Shown here piece by piece: positions 45,109 through 54,523 of a DNA stretch of 64,000 nucleotides. A program made the translations under genes and the position numbers. The notes beneath the pieces were generated by a model. The model saw nothing but the letters and a program-made list of their open reading frames with translations, was not told the DNA's origin and made no database searches. Numbering within the stretch: position 1 is the stretch's first letter; each line of letters begins with the position of its first letter. This DNA is from Planctomycetota bacterium (lineage in GTDB: Bacteria > Planctomycetota > UBA1135 > GCA-002686595): the NCBI GenBank assembly GCA_020638875.1, contig JACKHS010000003.1:124001-188000 (forward strand), written 5' to 3'.

Positions 45109-46014
45109 ATGTTCACCAAGCTCCTCGTCTCGGCCATGCCCCTGGTCCCCGGCCCCATCATGCGTCGCCTGGCCGGCCGCTACATCGCCGGCGAGGAGCT
45201 CGAGGACGCGCTGCGCAAGCTCGCCGAGCTGCGCGCGCAGGGCTTCACCGGCATCTTCGACATCCTCGGCGAAGGGTCGAACACCGAGGCGCACGCCCGC
45301 ACCGCGGCCGCCGCCTACGCGCGCGGCGCCGACGCGCTGAGCGAGGCGGGGCTGGACGCGTACATCTCGATCAAGCCCAGCCACCTGGGGCTGAAGCCCG
45401 GCGTCGAGGAGGAGCTGCCGTTCCAGCTCTACTCCGAGCTCGCCACGCGCTGCGCGGCACAGGGCCGGCTCGTGCGCGTGGAGATGGAGGACCACCCCAC
45501 CACCGACGCCACGCTGCGCCTCTTCGCGCGGCTGCGCGCGCGCTTCGACAACGTCGGCCTGGTGCTGCAGTCGCGCCTGTTCCGCACGCCCGACGACATC
45601 GACGCGCTGCCCGCGGGGCCGCTGGACATCCGCCTGGTGAAGGGCATCTACCTCGAGCCGGCGGAGATCGCGCACACCGAGCCGCGCGCCATCAGCGACG
45701 CCTTCGTGTCGCAGACGCGCCAGCTCCTCCAGCGCGGCGACGTGCACCTGCGCTTCGCGACCCATGACGACGCGCTGGCCGAGCGGCTGGTGGCGCTCGT
45801 GCGCGAGTTCCGGGTGCCGCGCGAGCGCTACGAGTTCCAGGTCCTGCTGGGCGTGCAGGAGCACCTCTGGACGCGCTGGCGCGACGGCGGGCACCCGGTG
45901 CGCGTGTACGTGCCGTTCGGCCCCGAGTGGCGCTCGTACAGCCAGCGCCGCCTGCGCAAGAACCCCAAGCTCGCCGCCGCGGTGATCCGCGACCTGATCG
46001 GCATCGGCAAGTGA
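45109..46014 (+). CDS. Proline dehydrogenase
   Basis: A 301-aa monofunctional FAD-dependent proline dehydrogenase (PRODH), which oxidises L-proline to 1-pyrroline-5-carboxylate. Family motifs: ISIKPSHLGL near 88, VRVEMEDHPTTDAT, DIRLVKGIYLEP (Lys of the flavin site), RFATHDDALAERLV and the C-terminal YEFQVLLGVQEHLW, RVYVPFGPEWRSYSQRRLRK, which binds proline through Arg residues. Length matches the short bacterial PutB/ProDH type. The partner P5C dehydrogenase is not in the window. Start at ATG 45109; the stop is 24 bases from the convergent phosphoesterase. Confidence 0.93.
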   Translation: MFTKLLVSAMPLVPGPIMRRLAGRYIAGEELEDALRKLAELRAQGFTGIFDILGEGSNTEAHARTAAAAYARGADALSEAGLDAYISIKPSHLGLKPGVEEELPFQLYSELATRCAAQGRLVRVEMEDHPTTDATLRLFARLRARFDNVGLVLQSRLFRTPDDIDALPAGPLDIRLVKGIYLEPAEIAHTEPRAISDAFVSQTRQLLQRGDVHLRFATHDDALAERLVALVREFRVPRERYEFQVLLGVQEHLWTRWRDGGHPVRVYVPFGPEWRSYSQRRLRKNPKLAAAVIRDLIGIGK

Positions 46015-46038
46015 GGCGGCGCCGCGCGGCGCGGCGGG

Positions 46039-46800
46039 TCACTTCCCGATCGTCAGGCGGCGCGCGAGGATCTCCGACAACACGCCGGTGTCGAGGATCT
46101 TCTTCATCGTCGCGGTGAAGTCGTAGGGCACGCGGTGCCACGTGACCTGCTCCTCTTCGAGCACGGCGTAGCACGCGCGGTTGTCGCCGTCGCGCGGCTG
46201 GCCGACGCTGCCGACGTTGATGAAGAACTTGCCCTCGCTCGGGATGCGCATCGCGCACGTCTCGCTCCCGTCGAGGCCGTGGAAGCGCAACGTCTCGTCG
46301 TGCATCCCGGGGTGGTGCGTGTGGCCGCCGACGGCGACGCCTTCGAACGAGTCGAAGACCGCGTGCAGCTTGTCGGGGTTCAGGAAGCCGTCGGTCGAGA
46401 GCACGTACTCGCGCACCGGATCGCGCGGCGAACCGTGCACGAAGAGGAAGCGCCCCTCGCGGTGCGTCAGCGGCAGGCCGGCGAGCCAGCTCCAGCGCGC
46501 GCGCTTCTCGGCGCCCGAGTACCACGCCGGCTTCATGCGCTTGCGCGTGTAGTCGATGGCGCCGCGCGCGTGAGCGTTGAAGTCGCGCGCGTCGTGGAAC
46601 AGCGCCTCGTCGTGGTTGCCCATCAGGCAGACCTCGGCGTGCTGCCGCACGAGGTCGACGCAGACCTCGGGCTCCGGGCCGTAGCCCACGACGTCCCCCA
46701 GGCAGAAGACCTGGTCGATGCCCAGCCCGCGGATGTGCGCGAGCACCGCCTCGAGCGCCTCGCGGTTCGAGTGCAGGTCGGAGATGACGGCGATCCTCAC
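46039..46800 (-). CDS. Metallophosphoesterase (YfcE/MJ0936-like)
   Basis: A 253-aa calcineurin-like phosphoesterase with all five motifs: VISDLHSNREALEAVL, FCLGDVVGYGPEPE, LMGNHDEALF, RFLFVHGSPRDP and VGGHTHHPGMH. These coordinate two metal ions. Family members hydrolyse assorted phosphodiesters; the natural substrate is not predictable. GTG at 46800 overlaps the stop of the DHH phosphoesterase (GTGA), so both phosphoesterases are translated together. Confidence 0.9.
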   Translation of the reverse strand: MRIAVISDLHSNREALEAVLAHIRGLGIDQVFCLGDVVGYGPEPEVCVDLVRQHAEVCLMGNHDEALFHDARDFNAHARGAIDYTRKRMKPAWYSGAEKRARWSWLAGLPLTHREGRFLFVHGSPRDPVREYVLSTDGFLNPDKLHAVFDSFEGVAVGGHTHHPGMHDETLRFHGLDGSETCAMRIPSEGKFFINVGSVGQPRDGDNRACYAVLEEEQVTWHRVPYDFTATMKKILDTGVLSEILARRLTIGK

Positions 46801-47804
46801 GAGCCGCGCGCCTCCCGGAAGCGCCGCGACGCCGCGATCACGAGCCGATCCTTGACCTCGTCCAGCTCGCCTTCGATCGTCGCGCCGGAGGCCTTGCGGT
46901 GCCCGCCGCCGCCGAACAGGCGCGCGAGCGCGTTGACGTCGTAGTCGGTCTTGCTGCGCGCGGAGAGCTTCACCAGGCCGCCCGCGAGCTCGCGCAGCGA
47001 CAGCACGACCTCGACGCTCTCGACCGCGCGCAGGAGGTCGAGCACGTCGTCCCCGTCGAGCGCCGGCGCGCCGCCGTCGCCCTCGCGCGGCATGGTGACG
47101 ACCGCCAGGCGACCGTCCTCGTAGTACTCCGTGGTCGCGAGCACCTTGCCCGTCTCGAGCGGGTGCGAGCGGCGCTTGCGCTGGTAGATGCTGCGGTAGA
47201 GCGCGTCGGGGTCGACGCCGTGCGCCACGAGGTCGGCCGCGACGGCCAGGGTCTCGGCGTCGGTGTTCGAGTACTTGAACCAGCCCGTGTCGGTCACGAT
47301 CGACGTGAACACGCCCTGCGCACCCGCGCGGTCGAGCTCGATCCCGAGCTGGCGCGCGATGCGGTGCACGAGCAGCCCGGTGGCCGAGGCGCCGTGATCG
47401 ACGTAGGCCGCGTCCCACCACGGCGGGCCGTGGTGCAGGTGGTGGTCGATGACGAGCTTGCGCGAGGCGCCGCCCGCGAGCACGTCCGCCAGGCGGCCGC
47501 AGCGATCGAGCTCGGAGCAGTCGAGCAACACCGTCACGTCGTGACGCGGCGGCTCGCCGCCGTCGTAGGCGCCGAAGACGAAGTCGCGCGCGAGGTAGTC
47601 GAACTGCGGCTCGACGGGGTCGGGGTTGAGGATCCAGACCTCCTTGTCGAGCGCGGTGAGCACGCTCGCGAGCGCGGCCTCGGCCCCGATGCAGTCGCCG
47701 TCGGGCCGCACGTGGCCGGTGAGCAAGAAGCGACGCCCCTGTTGCAGGAGCTCGAGCGCCTCGCGCTGGGCGGCGGTCGTGGGCGGCTTGGAGAGGGAGA
47801 TCAT
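46797..47804 (-). CDS. DHH/DHHA1 phosphoesterase (NrnA-like)
   Basis: A 335-aa DHH-family protein resembling NrnA, which degrades short oligonucleotides and pAp and may hydrolyse cyclic-dinucleotide products. The N-terminal domain has TGHVRPDGDCIGAEAAL, VTVLLDCSELDRCG and VIDHHLHHG (DHH motif). The DHHA1 domain ends LFGGGGHRKASGATI. Length is normal. It is first in the two-gene set with the metallophosphoesterase. Confidence 0.92.
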   Translation of the reverse strand: MISLSKPPTTAAQREALELLQQGRRFLLTGHVRPDGDCIGAEAALASVLTALDKEVWILNPDPVEPQFDYLARDFVFGAYDGGEPPRHDVTVLLDCSELDRCGRLADVLAGGASRKLVIDHHLHHGPPWWDAAYVDHGASATGLLVHRIARQLGIELDRAGAQGVFTSIVTDTGWFKYSNTDAETLAVAADLVAHGVDPDALYRSIYQRKRRSHPLETGKVLATTEYYEDGRLAVVTMPREGDGGAPALDGDDVLDLLRAVESVEVVLSLRELAGGLVKLSARSKTDYDVNALARLFGGGGHRKASGATIEGELDEVKDRLVIAASRRFREARGS

Positions 47805-47918
47805 CGCGGGGGGGCGAGGCGGAGGGAGCGCTACGCGCGGTCGCCGGCCTCGGGACGGCGCAGACTGTACACGAACGCCCCAGGGCTCTGCACGGCGGCG
47901 CGGGCGCGCCGGGGACGC

Positions 47919-49135
47919 TCAGGCCGCCGGCACCGGCGCGCCGCCGATCAGGACCGCGCGCACCGTCGGCCGCTCGCGTACCAGCGCGTCCAGCGCCGCC
48001 GCGCGGTCGCTCGTGGGCGCGTCGAAGGCGACGAGGTCCGCCCAGGCGCCGGGCGCGAGGCGGCCGACCTCGCCCGCGAGGTCCAGCGCGGCGGCGCCGC
48101 CCTCGGTGGCCATGCGCCACAGGGTCGCCGGCTCGAGCTCGGGGTGCGCGCGCGCCGCCAGCGCGAGCTCCCTGCGGAGATCGAGGTCCTCGTTGCTCGC
48201 GAGGGAGTCGGTGCCCAGCGCGCACACCGCGCCCGCCCGCACCCAGCGCGTGAGCGGCGCGCCGGCGCGCGCGAAGAAGCGGTGCGTGCCCGGGCAATGC
48301 ACGAGCACCGCGCCGGCCGCGACGACGGCGGCGAGCTCGGCGTCGGCGAGCGCGTTGGCGTGCACGAGCGACGTGCCGGGCGCGAGCGCGCCAGCGTCGG
48401 CGAGCAGGTCGACGCCGCCGCGCCGCGGGCTCGCGCCGAGCACCGCCGCGAAGGGTCCCCCGCCGTCCTGGAGCCAGCGCACCTCCTCGTCGCTCTCGGC
48501 GAGGTGCACGCTGAGCGCGGAGCCCTCCGCGCGCGCGCGCGCCACGGCGGCGGCGAGGAGCTCGGCGCTCACGGTGTGCGGCCCGTGCGGCGAGACGCCG
48601 GGGAGCACGCGCGCCCGCGCGGGCCGGCCGCGACGCGGAGCTCGAGGCGCGCGCGCGCGTCCGCGAGCCGGCTGGCGTCGCGCGCGTCGAGCACCTCGCG
48701 ATAGACGCGACCGCGCAGGCCGCTCGCGCCGAGCTCGGCCGCCGAGGCGCCGCTCGAGTCGATGTCGCCCACCGTCGTCGTGCCGGTGGCGAGCAGGCGT
48801 CGCGCGCCCTCCGCGACGCCACGCGCGAAGTCGCCGGCGACGAGGCTGGCGCGCTCGCGCAGCACGCCGCCGATCCACGGCAGCATGCCCGCGCCGGCGG
48901 GGCAGCGGCCGTGCAACGCGCCGAGCTCGAGGTGCGCGTGAGCGTTCACGAGGCCGGCCGTCAGCACGACGTCCCCGAGCTCGTGCCACGCGGCGCCGGC
49001 GTGGCACGCGCGCGCCTCCGCGGCGGAGAGGACCTCGAGCACGCGCCCGCGGTCGACGACCACGACGCCGTCGCGCACCCACGCGTCGGCGTGCGGCAGG
49101 ACCGCGGCGGCGTGGAAGCAAGCGAGAGTGCTCAT
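47919..49135 (-). CDS. Amidohydrolase (cytosine deaminase-like), frameshifted
   Basis: About 405 residues of the metal-dependent hydrolase/amidohydrolase fold. The first 170 residues (from ATG 49135) hold VVLTAGLVNAHAHLELGALH (His-x-His) and RLLATGTTTVGDID. The remainder, in a different frame, holds GVSPHGPHTVS, LSVHLAESDEEVRWL, SLVHANALADAEL and CALGTDSLASNEDLDLRREL, i.e. the later His, Glu and Asp metal or catalytic positions. Frames switch near 48610-48640 in a CGCGCGCCCGCGCG tract; continuity of the fold suggests an indel. Family members deaminate guanine, cytosine, S-adenosylhomocysteine or aminodeoxyfutalosine; the MLPWIGGVLRERA stretch recalls aminodeoxyfutalosine deaminases, weak evidence only. 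Confidence 0.75.
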
Positions 49136-49151
49136 CGCGAGGTAGAACGCA

Positions 49152-49177
49152 GGAGGGGCCGCGCGTGCGGCCCCTCC
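49152..49177. terminator. 11-bp-stem hairpin downstream of the Gly-rich lipoprotein gene
   Basis: GGAGGGGCCGC (49152-49162) pairs perfectly with 49167-49177 around a 4-base loop. On the minus strand it lies about 65 bases beyond the stop at 49244. There is no T-run, common in GC-rich genomes. Confidence 0.55.
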
Positions 49178-49243
49178 GTGGATCCCGTCGGCGGCGTGCG
49201 CCGCGCGAAGGTCGAGCCCGCCGAGCGGCGAGCCTCGGGTGGA

Positions 49244-52200
49244 TCAGTTCGGCTGGACCTTCACCTCGAGGTTCGTGACGCCCGTGATGTTCGCCTGGAT
49301 GGCACCCTGGTTCACGAGGCGCGGCTCGAAGATCACGGCGAAGCGCACCATGTTGGGCTTCGGCGAGAACTGGTTCAGGTCCTCGGGCGAGCGCACCCAG
49401 GGCGTGAGCGAGCCGATCTCGATCTCCGCCGCGGACTGCAGGTCCACGTCGCACGGGTCGGCCAACTCGCCCGTGGCGCGGGCGCCCTGGAAGCGGACCA
49501 CGAAGAAGGAACCGGCGTTCGGGCTGACTTCGTCGTGGTTCAGCGTCTGACCGAGGAAGTGCTCGAAGTCGAGCCCGCCCATGTTCGGGAAGTCGGGGTC
49601 GCTCGACAGGCCGCGGTACGGGAAGGCCTTCACGCCGCTGCCGGTGTTGTAGAGCACGTCCATGTTCCAGCCCTTGGCGGCCGGATCGTTCGGCGAGCCG
49701 GCGTCGTCCTCGCTGAAGGCGAGCTCGAAGAAGCTACCGACGGGCTTCATCCAGCAGGACTGGGCGCCGCAGAACGAGCCGGGCCGGAACTGCGGGTTGC
49801 CCCACGCGCCGAAGCTCGCGATCGAGGCGCTCGTGTAGGGCGTGTCGAAGGACGGGTCCTTCGGCGCGATGAAGGGCGTGTACTGCGCCGCGCTGGTCGC
49901 CGCGTTCACGAAGTCGGAGTGCTCGAGGCGCACGAGGCCGGGGCTGCCGGCGCCGCCGACCGAACCGCCGGCACCGAAGCCGCCGTCGCCGCCGGTGACG
50001 TCGAGCTGGTTCGCTTGGCCGCCCAGCACGATCTGGATCGACTGCAGGCGCACCGCGCCGCCCGAGCCGCCACCGCCGGGAGCGGCGAACTTCTCGCAGT
50101 CGGCGGGGATGCCCGGGAGCTGACCCTGGTCCAGGCAGTTGCTGGTCAGTGGCGCGTTCGGCTCCAGCGCGCTGCCGCCGTCACCACCGGTGCAGTCGAT
50201 GCGGCCGCCCATCGAGATCTTGCGACCCGCGGTGAGCTGCAGCGCGCCACCACCACCACCGCCGCCGGCGGCGCTGTGGTCGAAGAAGGGGAACAGGTGC
50301 GCCGTCGTCGTCGCGCAGTTGTTCGCGCTCGTGTTGTTGTTGTTCTTCGAGCCGTACACCGAGGTGCCGCCACCGCCGCCGCCCGCGCCACCGCGCAGGT
50401 AGCCGAGCACGTACTCGAGGTGACGCACGAGGAACAGACCGATCTCGGTGCCGGGAGCTTCGAGGTTCAGCGACGAGTTGTCCCCGCCGGGCGTCGCGGA
50501 GGGCACGTTCGACTTCAGGCCGGGGTTCACCGACGTGAAGGGCGAAGCGGGCTGGCCGACACCGCCGGGGAGCGCGTACGCGCCGCCGCTGCCGGGACCG
50601 GCGACCATGCCGATGCCGCAGGTGTGCACCGTGGTGGCGAGGTCGGGCGGCATGATGCTGATCTCCGCGTCGCCGTAGTTGACGTTGCCGAGTTCCCAGT
50701 GCATCGGGAGCATGTTCGGGTAGCGCAGGCCGCCGACACCGCCCGTGGCGGTGGAGCCGCCGACGCCCTCGCCGGGACGACCGTCGTTGACGGGCGTCTC
50801 GCCGGTCGGGAAGATCATGCCGCCCGCCGTGGTCGGCAGCGGGTTCGCTGCGCCGAAGGTGTTGTGGCGGTCGGCGCCTTGACCGCCGTCACCGGCCCCG
50901 GGGCCGCCGACGCCGCCGGCGCCGCCGAAGCGCGTGTCGTAGGCCAGCGGGTGGCTGTCGTTGGGGTCGATGTTGTCCGGGTCCATGCCGCCCGAGTTGG
51001 AGGCGTGCGCGGCGGGCGTCTCGCCGGAGAGGTCGATCACGCCGTTGTGCACCACCTGACCGCGGGCGAAGATGCGGCCGGGGTTGGAGCCGGTCAGCAC
51101 GAGGCGCCCGTTCGGCTCGATGTCGACCGAGCTGAACTCGAAGGTGCCGTCGGTGATCGTGATCGTCGGCCAGGTCAGCGGGTCGAGCGGGTCGTAGTCG
51201 ACGCCCGGCTCGGAGTTGTCGAGGATCGAGCGGACGTGGCCGTCCAGCGGGAACACCTGGCTGTCGGTGTTCAGCACGACCTCGGTGCCCGCGCGCACCA
51301 GGAGCGGCCCCAGGCGACCGGCGCCGCCGCCGATGCCCCAGCGCAGGCGACCGGCGCCCCAGTCGGCACCGCTCGCGAGGACGTCCTCGTTGCTGCTGTC
51401 GGCGAAGTCCTCACCGCCATCCTTGGGCAGCTTGATCTCGGGGAAGGCCTGCACCTTCGTGGCGAAGACGTGCTGGCCGGGGTTCGCGAGGCCGTTGCCC
51501 TTCAGGTCGAGCAGCTGCGACGGCAGGTTGACGAGGGTCAGGCGCGGGTGCAGCGCGTCGCCGCCCGCCGACGGGAAGCCGCCCGAAGGCGTGAAGATCG
51601 CCGTCGTGGTCAGCAGCGTGAAGTCGACGTCGACGGTCCAGGTGCCGGCGAGCCCGACCTGGTCGTTCGGGTTGCCGATGTTGCCGTCCGGGTCGATCTT
51701 GACCTGGATCGAGGAGGACTCGCCCGTCGACAGGTTGGCGATCGTGGCGGGGTTCATGATGTCGTTGAACACCACCTTCACGGTCGAGTCGAGGTCGACC
51801 TCGGTCGCGCCGTTGGCGATCACCTCGATCGTGCCGCCCATACCGTCGCTCTTCTGGACGAAGACCTGCGCGGTCGGGTTGCCGGGCACCGGGTCGATCA
51901 GCCCCTCGGAGGTGCGGATCGAGCACTGCATGCGCGACTGGTTGGCCTTGCCGGAGGTGCTGCGGATGAACGGCCCCGAGTCGCCCTGCCCTTGGCCGGG
52001 CAGCAGGATCTGGTAGGTCGCGTCGGCGTCGAACGCGTAGTCGGGGTTGCCCAGCGCGTCGAAGTCGATGCCCGGGCGGAAGATCAGGCGCCGCGGGTTG
52101 GCCGGGTCGAGCGCGTAGGTCCCGACGGGCACGGTGCCGGTGTTCGTGTTGATGACCTGGAACGAGCCCGAGGTCACGGTCGTGAGGTCGATCGGCGCCG

Positions 52201-52429
52201 AGAAGAGCAGCGTGATCTCGGAGTTCTGGCCCACGTTCACGATCGAGCAGTTCACCTGCTGACCGCCGATGCCGTTGCCGCAGCCGAGCGAGCACGACTC
52301 GACGTACATCGCGCCGCCGTCGGCCGAGGAGCTGCCTCCTCCAGAGCAGCCCGCGAGAGCGAGCGCGATGCCGACGAGAGCGGCCTGGCCAGGGAGGATC
52401 GCGAGGCGCGTCTTCTGACTGGTGTGCAT
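49244..52429 (-). CDS. Large Gly-rich lipoprotein with SbsA/Big_5-type Ig-like domains
   Basis: A 1061-aa lipoprotein (GIALALAGCSGG, Cys28) followed by a Ser/Gly linker. Two Ig-like (Big_5/SbsA type) domains are recognisable: near 65-160 (SEITLLFSAPIDLTTVTSGS, ending RLIFRPGIDF) and near 215-305 (LDSTVKVVFNDIMNPATIAN). Central parts (about 480-870) are unusually rich in Gly clusters (GGAGGVGGPGAGDGGQG, GGAGGGGGGTSVYG) alternating with predicted strands and Cys. Several conserved-looking SxxGGxVR-like coils resemble beta-helix turns. No enzyme motif. It is likely a surface or outer-membrane adhesin-like or structural lipoprotein, by inference. Divergent from the HEAT-like lipoprotein. Confidence 0.75.
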   Translation of the reverse strand: MHTSQKTRLAILPGQAALVGIALALAGCSGGGSSSADGGAMYVESCSLGCGNGIGGQQVNCSIVNVGQNSEITLLFSAPIDLTTVTSGSFQVINTNTGTVPVGTYALDPANPRRLIFRPGIDFDALGNPDYAFDADATYQILLPGQGQGDSGPFIRSTSGKANQSRMQCSIRTSEGLIDPVPGNPTAQVFVQKSDGMGGTIEVIANGATEVDLDSTVKVVFNDIMNPATIANLSTGESSSIQVKIDPDGNIGNPNDQVGLAGTWTVDVDFTLLTTTAIFTPSGGFPSAGGDALHPRLTLVNLPSQLLDLKGNGLANPGQHVFATKVQAFPEIKLPKDGGEDFADSSNEDVLASGADWGAGRLRWGIGGGAGRLGPLLVRAGTEVVLNTDSQVFPLDGHVRSILDNSEPGVDYDPLDPLTWPTITITDGTFEFSSVDIEPNGRLVLTGSNPGRIFARGQVVHNGVIDLSGETPAAHASNSGGMDPDNIDPNDSHPLAYDTRFGGAGGVGGPGAGDGGQGADRHNTFGAANPLPTTAGGMIFPTGETPVNDGRPGEGVGGSTATGGVGGLRYPNMLPMHWELGNVNYGDAEISIMPPDLATTVHTCGIGMVAGPGSGGAYALPGGVGQPASPFTSVNPGLKSNVPSATPGGDNSSLNLEAPGTEIGLFLVRHLEYVLGYLRGGAGGGGGGTSVYGSKNNNNTSANNCATTTAHLFPFFDHSAAGGGGGGGALQLTAGRKISMGGRIDCTGGDGGSALEPNAPLTSNCLDQGQLPGIPADCEKFAAPGGGGSGGAVRLQSIQIVLGGQANQLDVTGGDGGFGAGGSVGGAGSPGLVRLEHSDFVNAATSAAQYTPFIAPKDPSFDTPYTSASIASFGAWGNPQFRPGSFCGAQSCWMKPVGSFFELAFSEDDAGSPNDPAAKGWNMDVLYNTGSGVKAFPYRGLSSDPDFPNMGGLDFEHFLGQTLNHDEVSPNAGSFFVVRFQGARATGELADPCDVDLQSAAEIEIGSLTPWVRSPEDLNQFSPKPNMVRFAVIFEPRLVNQGAIQANITGVTNLEVKVQPN

Positions 52430-52741
52430 ACGGATGGAGAGGCTTTGGGCAGGAACGAGGGACCAGAGGGGGGGCCGGACGCGGGGCTCGCGCGACGGAC
52501 GCGTCCGAGGACCCCGGGCCGGGCATGGCGGCTGAGCAATATAGGAGCCGCGTAGGGCGGGTTGCTAGTTTTTTCGATGCCCGCGGGGTCCTGGACGGGC
52601 CGTCGCTTCGCGGAGGCCCTACGATGGCCGGCCCTGGTTTGGTAGTTGCTTGACGGCGCTGCCCGAGAGAGCCGCGGCAGTCGCCGTCCCTGCAAATCCA
52701 ACTGCCGTGCCGGGCCCCTCCCCCCCATCGAACCGCCTCCC
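52430..52741. other. Divergent intergenic region between two lipoprotein genes
   Basis: 312 bases containing the promoters of both flanking genes. AT-richer islands stand out: AATATAGG near 52537-52544 and CTAGTTTTTTCGA near 52564-52576. A TATATT on the minus strand there could be the -10 of the Gly-rich lipoprotein gene, but no matching -35 is visible. No RNA gene or operator palindrome was seen. Confidence 0.35.
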
Positions 52742-53677
52742 ATGTCCCAGGCCCGCCCCTCGACGCGCGCCCGCTCTGCGGCCGCCGCACGCCCGCGCAC
52801 GTTCGGGTGTGCACAAGCGCACGACTTCTCCCGCCGCCTCGCCGCGTTGGCGCTCGCCCTGCTCCCCGCGCTCGCGGGTTGCGACGGGGCCGGCGCGCAC
52901 GCTCCGTCCACCGTGGACGCAGCGCAGGCTCGGACCCTCGTGGACCGCATGGTGGAGCTCTCCACGCCGCTCGACCCGACCTTGACCAGCGACTACCACG
53001 ACAGGCGCCTCCACGAGTGGAAGGCGCTGCTCGAGGAGCTGCGCAAGGCGCCGGAGGCGGTCGGGCTCGAAGCCCTGAAACGCTTCGAGCAGGTCGAGGC
53101 GATGCCCGAGGAGCAACCGGTCCTCGTGCGCAAGAACCTGCTCGACGTGGCGGCGCACGCGGCGACCGCCGCCACGCAGCCCAAGCTCGAGGAGCTCACG
53201 CTCGAGTACGGCCACAAGATCGACATCCGCACCGAGGCCGCGCTGCTGCTCGGCGACGTCGCGCCCGCGCGCGCGGTCGAGCTGCTCGGCCCCCTGCTGC
53301 TCGAGAAGCGCACCTCGACGATGCCCGAGGACGAGTTCCTGCTGAAGTCGTACGTCCTGGGCTGCGCGAAGTCGGGCGCCGACCCCGTGCCGGTGCTGGT
53401 GGACGTCGCGACGAACATCTTCAAGCAGGGCGCGGCGCGCTACCAGGCCGTCGAGGAGCTCGGCAACCACCCCGACCGGCTGGCGCAGCAGGCGCTGCGC
53501 GCGATCCTCGTCGAGTCGACCGGGGACGCCTACCTGCGCCGCAAGGCCGCGCAGGCGATCCGCAAGAGCTACCCGCGCGAGGAGGCCTGCGCCATCTTCC
53601 GCGAGGTCGTCCAGCTGGAAGCCGACGCGAACTTCCAGCTCTTCATGGAAGACATGATCCAGGACAACTGCGAGTGA
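52742..53677 (+). CDS. HEAT-like lipoprotein, unknown
   Basis: A 311-aa protein. After a charged N-terminal extension it has a signal-like segment ending in a lipobox (LALALLPALAGC, Cys near 46). The remainder is helical and resembles HEAT/ARM repeat pairs (EEQPVLVRKNLLDVAAHAAT, VELLGPLLLEKR, YQAVEELGNHPDRLAQQALR). An unusually long N-terminal stretch before the signal suggests the true start may be later, but no other good start is obvious. Its stop overlaps the GTG of tatD, so the two are co-translated. No function can be given. Confidence 0.68.
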   Translation: MSQARPSTRARSAAAARPRTFGCAQAHDFSRRLAALALALLPALAGCDGAGAHAPSTVDAAQARTLVDRMVELSTPLDPTLTSDYHDRRLHEWKALLEELRKAPEAVGLEALKRFEQVEAMPEEQPVLVRKNLLDVAAHAATAATQPKLEELTLEYGHKIDIRTEAALLLGDVAPARAVELLGPLLLEKRTSTMPEDEFLLKSYVLGCAKSGADPVPVLVDVATNIFKQGAARYQAVEELGNHPDRLAQQALRAILVESTGDAYLRRKAAQAIRKSYPREEACAIFREVVQLEADANFQLFMEDMIQDNCE

Positions 53678-54435
53678 TCACCGACACTCACGCCCACCTG
53701 TTCTGGAAGGACTTCGACGAGGATCGTGCGGACGTGCTGGCGCGGGCGCGGAGCGCCGGTGTCGAGCGCATGGTCGTCGTCGGGACGGACCTGACGACGT
53801 CGCGCGCCTGCTTCGAGCTCTGCGCGGGTGAGGTCGGCCTCTACCCCACGGCCGGCGTGCACCCGCACGACGCCCACGGCGCGGACGCGGCCACGCTCGC
53901 CGCGATCGAGGAGCTGTGTCGCCGGGACGACTGCGTCGCCGTCGGCGAGACCGGCCTCGACTACTTCAAGGAGTGGTCGCCGCGCGTCGAGCAGCGCCGC
54001 GCCTTCCGCTGGCACCTCGACCTCGCGCGCAAGCTCGACAAGCCCGCCATCGTCCACTGCCGCGACGCGCACCGCGACACCTCCGAGCTGCTCGCCGAGG
54101 TACCGGGAGTGCGCGGGGTGATGCACTGCTACACGATGGGCGCGGCGGAGCTGGCGCCCTACCTCGCAGCCGGCCTGTACGTCTCCTTCTCGGGCGTCGT
54201 CACCTTCCCCAAGAACGAGGACAACCGCGCCGCCGCGCGCGAAGTGCCGCTCGACCGTTTGCTGGTCGAGACCGACTGCCCCTTCCTCGCACCGCAGGGC
54301 CAGCGCGGCAAGCGCAACGAGCCGGCGCACGTGCGGCTCGTGCTCGAGCACGTGGCCGCGGTGCGCGGTATCGACGTGGACGAACTCGCCGACGTGACCA
54401 GCGCCAACGCGGCGCGCCTGTTCGGCCTCGCCTGA
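53674..54435 (+). CDS. tatD: TatD-family metal-dependent hydrolase
   Basis: A 253-aa TatD DNase-family protein: ITDTHAHLFWKDF (His-x-His), GVHPHDAHG, VAVGETGLDYFK (active-site Glu), IVHCRDAHRDTSELL, GVMHCYTMGAAEL, YVSFSGVVTFPKN and LLVETDCPFLAPQGQRGKRN. TatD enzymes are 3'-5' exonucleases or D-aminoacyl-type hydrolases acting in DNA repair and apoptosis-like degradation. Initiates at GTG overlapping the upstream lipoprotein stop. Confidence 0.93.
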   Translation: MITDTHAHLFWKDFDEDRADVLARARSAGVERMVVVGTDLTTSRACFELCAGEVGLYPTAGVHPHDAHGADAATLAAIEELCRRDDCVAVGETGLDYFKEWSPRVEQRRAFRWHLDLARKLDKPAIVHCRDAHRDTSELLAEVPGVRGVMHCYTMGAAELAPYLAAGLYVSFSGVVTFPKNEDNRAAAREVPLDRLLVETDCPFLAPQGQRGKRNEPAHVRLVLEHVAAVRGIDVDELADVTSANAARLFGLA

Positions 54436-54444
54436 ACGCGGAGA

Positions 54445-54475
54445 AGCGCCCCCGACCTCGCAGGTCGGGAGCGCT
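54445..54475. terminator. Bidirectional terminator hairpin between tatD and the pilin gene
   Basis: AGCGC plus CCCGACCT (54445-54458, one unpaired base) pairs with AGGTCGGG plus GCGCT (54462-54475) around CGC. It lies 10 bases after the tatD stop and about 50 after the pilin stop on the other strand. Confidence 0.65.
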
Positions 54476-54523
54476 CCTTGGAAAAGGCTCGTCCGGGGAT
54501 GCCGGGCGTGGCCGTGAGTCCGG

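Noticed and set aside
48911..52555. 1214-residue reading frame antisense to the Gly-rich lipoprotein
   Set aside because: Composition is dominated by Ala, Arg, Val and Asp as expected from the mirror of a GC-rich gene. It has no domain, and the opposite strand carries clear Ig-like motifs.
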